Below, in pieces: positions 59,899 through 64,000 of a stretch of 64,000 nucleotides of DNA (position 1 is the first letter of the stretch; every line of letters starts with the position of its first letter). Source of the stretch: CAZWVI01 sp964637165 (GTDB lineage: Bacteria; Planctomycetota; UBA1135); NCBI GenBank assembly GCA_964637165.1, contig CAZWVI010000001.1, positions 124,001 to 188,000 on the forward strand. The letters run 5' to 3'. The notes beneath the pieces are model-generated. The model worked only from the letters and a program-made list of their open reading frames with translations, searched no databases and was not told the origin of the DNA. The position numbers were made by a program, and so were the translations under genes.

Positions 59899-61218
59899 TT
59901 AAGCGGATTCCCGTTGGTCGTCGGGTTGCTCAGTGAGCCCGGCAAGTAACACCTTGGCGTTACCATCGCGAATCATTTCACCGGTGATAGAAAAGCGGGT
60001 GGCGCTTTCAAAATCAGGCAAATGGAACATGATTTCTTGTAGAACATCCTCAATAATCGAGCGCAAGGAGCGGACTCCGGTTTTGCGTTTATAAGCAAGC
60101 TCGGCAATGATTTGCAAAGCTTCTTGGGTAAACTCAAGTTCGTGACCTTCAAGTGCAAAGTAAGCTTGGTATTGCTTTACTAAGGCATTACGCGGCTCGA
60201 CCAGAATGTGGACCAAATCTTCTACAACCAATTCCTGTAAATTGACATGAATAGGGAGTCGTCCAACAAATTCAGGAATTAATCCAAACTCGACCATATC
60301 TTTGGTGGTCAAGAACGGCATTAACTTTTCGCGATCCTTTAAGTCGGTCGCAGTGGTTTCCTTAGTACTTTCGTCTTCGCCGCGGAAGCCAATGTTGCCC
60401 ATTCCAATGCGGCGACCAATGATTTCCTCGATGCCCGAAAAGGTTCCGCCACAGATGAAAAGAATCCCTGAAGTGTCCATATGAATGCACTGCTGTTCAG
60501 GGTGTTTGCGACCACCTTGAGGTGGAACATCTGCGACTGTGCCTTCCAATATTTTCAGCAAGGCTTGCTGGACACCTTCACCACTAACATCGCGAGTTAT
60601 GCTGACATTCTGGGTTGTGCGGGCAATTTTGTCGATTTCATCAACATAAATAATTCCACGTTGGGCTTTTTCTAAATCGAAATCGCAAGCATGTAGCAGT
60701 TTCAGCAAGATGTTTTCAACGTCTTCACCAACGTATCCGGCCTCAGTCAAAGTTGTCGCGTCGGCTATCGCAAACGGGACATCTAGAATTTTGGCGAGAG
60801 TGCGCGCGAGTAAGGTTTTTCCAGAACCAGTTGGTCCAACCAGTAGCACGTTGGATTTTTCAAGGTCCACGTCCTGCAGTGCCGGGTGGTCCTTTTGACT
60901 GCTAGCCTGCAATCGTTTGTAGTGGTTATAAACTGCGACCGCTAAAACTTTTTTAGCGGAATCTTGACCATAAACAAATTCTTCAAGGCGTGAGACTAAG
61001 CCGCGTGGGCTTGGACAGGAAAATTCGCTGACCGATTTATCGTCATCGACCTTTTGTATCCGCCGGTCTTCTTCATGCAGTATCGAATTGCAAATATCAA
61101 CGCATTCGTTACAAATATAAATCCCCGGTGGACCAGCAATTAAGGATTCCACTTGTGCTCGCACCTTTTCACAAAAGGTACAACGTTCGGCGCCGCCGCG
61201 TTCGCGAGTCTTGCTCAT
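59899..61218 (-). CDS. clpX: ATP-dependent Clp protease ATPase subunit ClpX
   Basis: ClpX unfolds substrates and feeds them to ClpP. The 439-residue product has the zinc-binding domain (CTFCEKV, then CNECVDIC at about residues 15-41), Walker A GPTGSGKT near residue 130, Walker B IIYVDEID and the AAA+ sensor regions; the IGF-type loop for ClpP docking reads IGMGNIGFRGE. TAACAT lies six bases before the ATG, and 70 bp separate it from clpP, so it may have its own start besides read-through from tig-clpP. Confidence 0.97.
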   Translation of the reverse strand: MSKTRERGGAERCTFCEKVRAQVESLIAGPPGIYICNECVDICNSILHEEDRRIQKVDDDKSVSEFSCPSPRGLVSRLEEFVYGQDSAKKVLAVAVYNHYKRLQASSQKDHPALQDVDLEKSNVLLVGPTGSGKTLLARTLAKILDVPFAIADATTLTEAGYVGEDVENILLKLLHACDFDLEKAQRGIIYVDEIDKIARTTQNVSITRDVSGEGVQQALLKILEGTVADVPPQGGRKHPEQQCIHMDTSGILFICGGTFSGIEEIIGRRIGMGNIGFRGEDESTKETTATDLKDREKLMPFLTTKDMVEFGLIPEFVGRLPIHVNLQELVVEDLVHILVEPRNALVKQYQAYFALEGHELEFTQEALQIIAELAYKRKTGVRSLRSIIEDVLQEIMFHLPDFESATRFSITGEMIRDGNAKVLLAGLTEQPDDQRESA

Positions 61219-61224
61219 TCTCTT

Positions 61225-61230
61225 ATGTTA
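61225..61230 (-). promoter_or_regulatory. -10 hexamer of clpX
   Basis: On the minus strand TAACAT is followed by AAGAGA and the ATG at 61218. Four of six bases match the consensus; no -35 was found. The six-base distance matches the leaderless pattern elsewhere in the window. Confidence 0.35.
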
Positions 61231-61249
61231 TCACGCAATCTACCTTAGT

Positions 61250-61266
61250 GGGGAGGCTAGCTCCCC
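61250..61266. other. Hairpin between clpP and clpX
   Basis: GGGGAG and CTCCCC form a six-pair stem around GCTAG. On the minus strand no T-run follows it, so it is not a standard terminator; it may limit read-through or protect the clpP message end. Confidence 0.35.
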
Positions 61267-61288
61267 AAAAACAGTAGCTTGACAGGCT

Positions 61289-61894
61289 TTAGTTGCCGAT
61301 GATCTGGTCCACTAGACCAAATTCAACCGCCTCGGTTGCGGACAAGAAATTGTCGCGGTCGGTGGCCTTCTCGATTTGCTTGGCAGTTTTGCCGGAATGC
61401 TTGCCGAGGATTCCGTTAAGAGTACTTTTTAAGTGCAGGATTTCCTTTACCTGAATCTCCATATCGGCAGCGGTGCCTTGGGTACCGCCCCAAGGTTGGT
61501 GAATCATTACCCGTGAATTTGGGAGAATGAAGCGCTTGCCAGTGGCGCCACCAGCGAGCAAAACCGCACCCATCGAGGCGCATTGGCCAACACAGTAGGT
61601 TGACACATCGCAATCGATGTACTGCATGGTGTCGTACATCGCTAAACCAGCAGTTACTGAACCGCCTGGACTATTGATGTAGATTTGGACATCCTGACTC
61701 TTGTTCATTTTGTGCAAGAACAACAACTGGGCAACCACCACGTTGGCCACCATGTCGTTGATCTCGGTGCCGATGAAGATGATTCGATCTTCAAGCAGGC
61801 GTGAGTAGAGGTCGTAGGTGCGTTCTCCGCGCCCAGTCTTTTCAATGACGTAGGGGACGCTGAAGTCGAAGCTAGGTGGGGCGAGTTCGCTCAT
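61289..61894 (-). CDS. clpP: ATP-dependent Clp protease proteolytic subunit ClpP
   Basis: ClpP forms the barrel-shaped serine protease that works with ClpX. The 201-residue product has Ser107 in GQCASMGAV, His132 in MIHQPWGG, an aspartate near residue 181 and the oligomerisation loop INSPGGSVTAG. The start ATG 61894 is twelve bases after the tig stop, with GGAAA as a weak ribosome site. A normal housekeeping copy; the genes are in the usual tig, clpP, clpX order. Confidence 0.97.
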   Translation of the reverse strand: MSELAPPSFDFSVPYVIEKTGRGERTYDLYSRLLEDRIIFIGTEINDMVANVVVAQLLFLHKMNKSQDVQIYINSPGGSVTAGLAMYDTMQYIDCDVSTYCVGQCASMGAVLLAGGATGKRFILPNSRVMIHQPWGGTQGTAADMEIQVKEILHLKSTLNGILGKHSGKTAKQIEKATDRDNFLSATEAVEFGLVDQIIGN

Positions 61895-61906
61895 GTTTCC
61901 AATAGG

Positions 61907-63274
61907 CTACTCGGAGACAGGGGCTGACTCAACCTCTTCGATGGCCGCAGTTTCGCGGGAAGCCAAAATTCGGGAAATTTGAGCCCGAGTTTTGTTTTCC
62001 AAGACATCGCCGCGCAACTGATTTTCGAGGCCACGTTCCTGGTAGAAGGCACGCGTGGTTTTGAGATCGGTGCCATTGCGGGAGCCAATTTCTCGGTAGG
62101 CCTGGTCCATGTCATTGTTGCTTACCCGGACTTTTTCAGTAGCAGCAATGCGGCGGATTAGGAAGTAGTTTCGCAGACGGCGCTCCGCATCAGCGTGAAT
62201 ATCGCTGCGCTGTGATTCAATTTCTGCCTTAGCTTCATCCTCTGATTTTCCCTCGCCCTGCAATTTTTCAATCGCGCCCTTTTCGGCGTGCTCGGCTTCA
62301 TCTTGAACAATGCTAGCCGGAAGCTCGAAGGGTGCCATCGCCAAAATATTTTCCAGGGCGGCTTCAACTTGGCGGCGCATTTCATGTGCCTTGTTTTCCA
62401 TCTCAAGTCGCCCTTTGACCATCTCAAGGAATTTATCTTCGCAACTTACATCGTCGCTTGCTTCAATGTTTAAGTCTGCGGCAATTTCCTCGACACTGCC
62501 GGGGCGGGGAGTGACCAGTTTTTTGACCGATACTTTTACTTCGCCCTTTTCACCAACCCATTCAGTTTTCTCAAACCCTTCCTTGAATTCAACTTCCAAG
62601 GAAAACTCTGAACCAACTTTGGCATCAGTCATCGCCGCTTCGTAAGCGGCCTCTTCAGTTCCATATAAAGGTGAGCCAAGCGCTAACTTTAAATCTTTAG
62701 CAGTTGGGCCATCTTCACCGTCCTTACTGAATGCTATGTCGCAAGCAGCCAGGGTGTTGGCGTCAAGTTTTTCAAGATCGCTATCGTCGAAGCGCGGGTG
62801 GTCGCGGCCGATTGCCTCAAGCGTCCCGTTAATTTGTTCTTCGTTCGCTTCGGTGCCTTGAATGTCCACCTCAACTTTGCTCCAGTCTGGAATGTTAATT
62901 TCAGGAGCAGTCTCGACCTCGAAGTCAAATTCCAATTCTTGCCCTTCGCTGACGTCAAATTTGGTGTGGTCGAAATCTACCAAGCGCAACATTTCAATTT
63001 TTTGCTCGGCGATAACTTCACCAATAACATGTTCGAATAAGTGCTGACTAGCCTCCTGTTCAATGCCGTCGTCAAGCATTTTGCGCAGCATTTCTACTGG
63101 CACTTTTCCAGGACGATATCCGGGCACATTGACGTCGCGGCCGGCGGCTTGGATGGCGTGGTCAAATTCCTGAGACACGCGCGCCGCAGGAACTTTCACG
63201 GAGACTTTAAGAAGGCAAGGCCCTAGCTGTTCGCTAGTTGCCTCGACGGGGACGTTTTGCTGTTTTTTTGCCAC
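61907..63274 (-). CDS. tig: Trigger factor chaperone
   Basis: Trigger factor binds the ribosome exit and folds new chains. The 455-residue product starts at GTG 63274 (MAKKQQNVPVEATSEQL). An N-terminal ribosome-binding domain (FDHAIQAAGRDVNVPGYRPG followed by KVP), a central FKBP-type domain (SEFSLEVEFKEGFEKTEW) and a C-terminal helical arm are present. The C-terminal tail is acidic (ETAAIEEVESAPVSE). First gene of the tig-clpP-clpX unit and divergent from the RND adaptor. Confidence 0.93.
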   Translation of the reverse strand: MAKKQQNVPVEATSEQLGPCLLKVSVKVPAARVSQEFDHAIQAAGRDVNVPGYRPGKVPVEMLRKMLDDGIEQEASQHLFEHVIGEVIAEQKIEMLRLVDFDHTKFDVSEGQELEFDFEVETAPEINIPDWSKVEVDIQGTEANEEQINGTLEAIGRDHPRFDDSDLEKLDANTLAACDIAFSKDGEDGPTAKDLKLALGSPLYGTEEAAYEAAMTDAKVGSEFSLEVEFKEGFEKTEWVGEKGEVKVSVKKLVTPRPGSVEEIAADLNIEASDDVSCEDKFLEMVKGRLEMENKAHEMRRQVEAALENILAMAPFELPASIVQDEAEHAEKGAIEKLQGEGKSEDEAKAEIESQRSDIHADAERRLRNYFLIRRIAATEKVRVSNNDMDQAYREIGSRNGTDLKTTRAFYQERGLENQLRGDVLENKTRAQISRILASRETAAIEEVESAPVSE

Positions 63275-63340
63275 GGTTTATTCGGGTAGTTAAGCCTCAT
63301 ATTGTAGCGGCAACGTTAATATTCACCCCTCTAAGTTCAA

Positions 63341-64000
63341 ATGTCGAACCGCCCATCACCTGTTCTCTCGTTCTTCCTGGTTTGCACGGTCATTGGCTTG
63401 TGCTTAATCGGGATTTACGCAACCAAACCTGACCCACCTCGGCCAATGGCGCCGGCCCCAATGCCGACCCCGGTGGCGAGCAGAGTTGTTAACTTGGAAT
63501 CTGCGCCAATCTTTGTGCGCGCTTGGGGTAATTTGCATGCAGTTCAAGAAGTCGCACTGAATTGTGAACGAGGCGGAAAAGTCGCTTGGCTGCACCCAGA
63601 GCTTGAAAACGGCCTACACTTGGCCGCGGGCACTGAAATTATGCGCCTCGATCAGCATAGTTTTGAGTTGGCGGAGGCTCAAGCCCAGGCCGGACTGGCG
63701 ATGGCAACAGCTCAGGAAGCGGCAATTAAATCCAAAGTTTTTGGCGCGCGCCGGAATTTGCACATCGCTACTCAGCAGGAAGTTTTGGCCGAGCGAGAGT
63801 TGGTGAGAGTTAAAAAATTATTTACCGAAGGCGATGCCTCGCAGTCCTTGCTCGACCAAGCGCAAAAATTGGCCTTGGGCGCAGTTGGAAGCCGCGAAAC
63901 GGCAGAGTATGGCCTTGCCGAAGTTGAGAATTCATTGCGCGCCTTGGAAGCGGCCACCGCCCAGGCGCAGGTCGCTCTTCAACAAGCCCAAGACTCCCGC
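63341..64000 (+). CDS. RND efflux adaptor (HlyD/MFP family), 3' end outside window
   Basis: I translated this myself; the frame is still open at base 64000 (220 codons seen). A signal-anchor (VLSFFLVCTVIGLCLIGIYA) is followed by a Pro-rich linker. A lipoyl-like half (VALNCERGGKVAWLHPELEN followed by GLHLAAGTEIMRLD) leads into a long coiled-coil hairpin with Ala, Gln and Glu. This is the layout of periplasmic adaptor subunits of RND pumps. The pump and outer-membrane channel genes would lie downstream, outside the window. ATG 63341 is divergent from tig; the 66 bp between hold no gene. Confidence 0.8.
   Translation, partial: MSNRPSPVLSFFLVCTVIGLCLIGIYATKPDPPRPMAPAPMPTPVASRVVNLESAPIFVRAWGNLHAVQEVALNCERGGKVAWLHPELENGLHLAAGTEIMRLDQHSFELAEAQAQAGLAMATAQEAAIKSKVFGARRNLHIATQQEVLAERELVRVKKLFTEGDASQSLLDQAQKLALGAVGSRETAEYGLAEVENSLRALEAATAQAQVALQQAQDSR

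Noticed and set aside
61250..61266. Intrinsic terminator between clpP and clpX
   Set aside because: The stem is short and no T-run follows on the clp strand.

Overview
This 64 kb window is a compact, ordinary-looking chromosomal stretch from a Gram-negative bacterium. Evidence for an outer membrane is a LolCDE-type ABC exporter, several lipoprotein signal peptides and an RND-type adaptor. Base composition looks close to 50% GC by eye. The secreted gene content resembles the Planctomycetota/PVC sphere more than Proteobacteria: a 1211-residue TPR/gluzincin/redoxin protein, a CehA/McbA-type PHP protein, a TMTC-like membrane TPR protein and FloA with NfeD. I hold that placement only moderately. 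There is no phage, insertion sequence, CRISPR array or rRNA. The longest gene-free stretch is the 227 bp upstream of lexA, and several convergent genes overlap at their stops.

Layout. 1-1130: partial GT4 glycosyltransferase (minus). 1150-4681: paired M16 proteins (EF-P-modification-associated type) and miaA. 4746-8733: two SPFH membrane proteins and a TMTC-like protein. 8741-15556: minus operon recJ, DedA-like, polA, CBS antiporter. 15578-20714: selenocysteine locus with selA, an opposing hybrid histidine kinase, selD (itself a selenoprotein with in-frame UGA and a SECIS-like hairpin) and the tRNA-Sec gene. 20724-25572: NfeD, NfeD, FloA, a small protein and a plant-type glutamate-cysteine ligase. 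25624-28625: secreted PHP protein and a secreted zinc-ribbon protein. 28853-34166: SOS operon of lexA, a UmuD-like S24 protein, Y-family polymerase and DnaE2. 34163-38895: lysS and a lolCDE-like exporter (minus). 38989-39064: tRNA-Ala. 39154-48652: leuS, UbiD-like decarboxylase, M28 lipoprotein peptidase, TPP-riboswitch-controlled thiC, OsmC and a repeat lipoprotein. 48666-51109: rnpA, yidD, TolB-like and AlsD-like genes (minus). 51161-52495: L-lysine 6-transaminase. 52431-59831: a minus operon ending in the 1211-residue protein. 59899-63274: tig, clpP, clpX (minus). 63341-end: partial RND adaptor.

The most interesting parts are these. (1) The lexA operon looks like an atypical mutasome cassette in which a UmuD-like protein lacking the catalytic Lys occupies the place usually held by imuA, and the Y-family polymerase keeps its catalytic acidic residues. 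(2) The lexA promoter has a textbook -35/-10 pair, an AT-rich 16-bp palindrome lying over the -10, and apparently no 5' leader. (3) Two identical spaced dyads (TGACCC-N8-GGGTCA) sit between lexA and its divergent neighbour. (4) A recurrent -10 hexamer, six-nucleotide gap and start codon geometry suggests widespread leaderless transcription, and some divergent promoters share overlapping -10 elements. (5) SelD is a selenoprotein with its decoding machinery encoded alongside.
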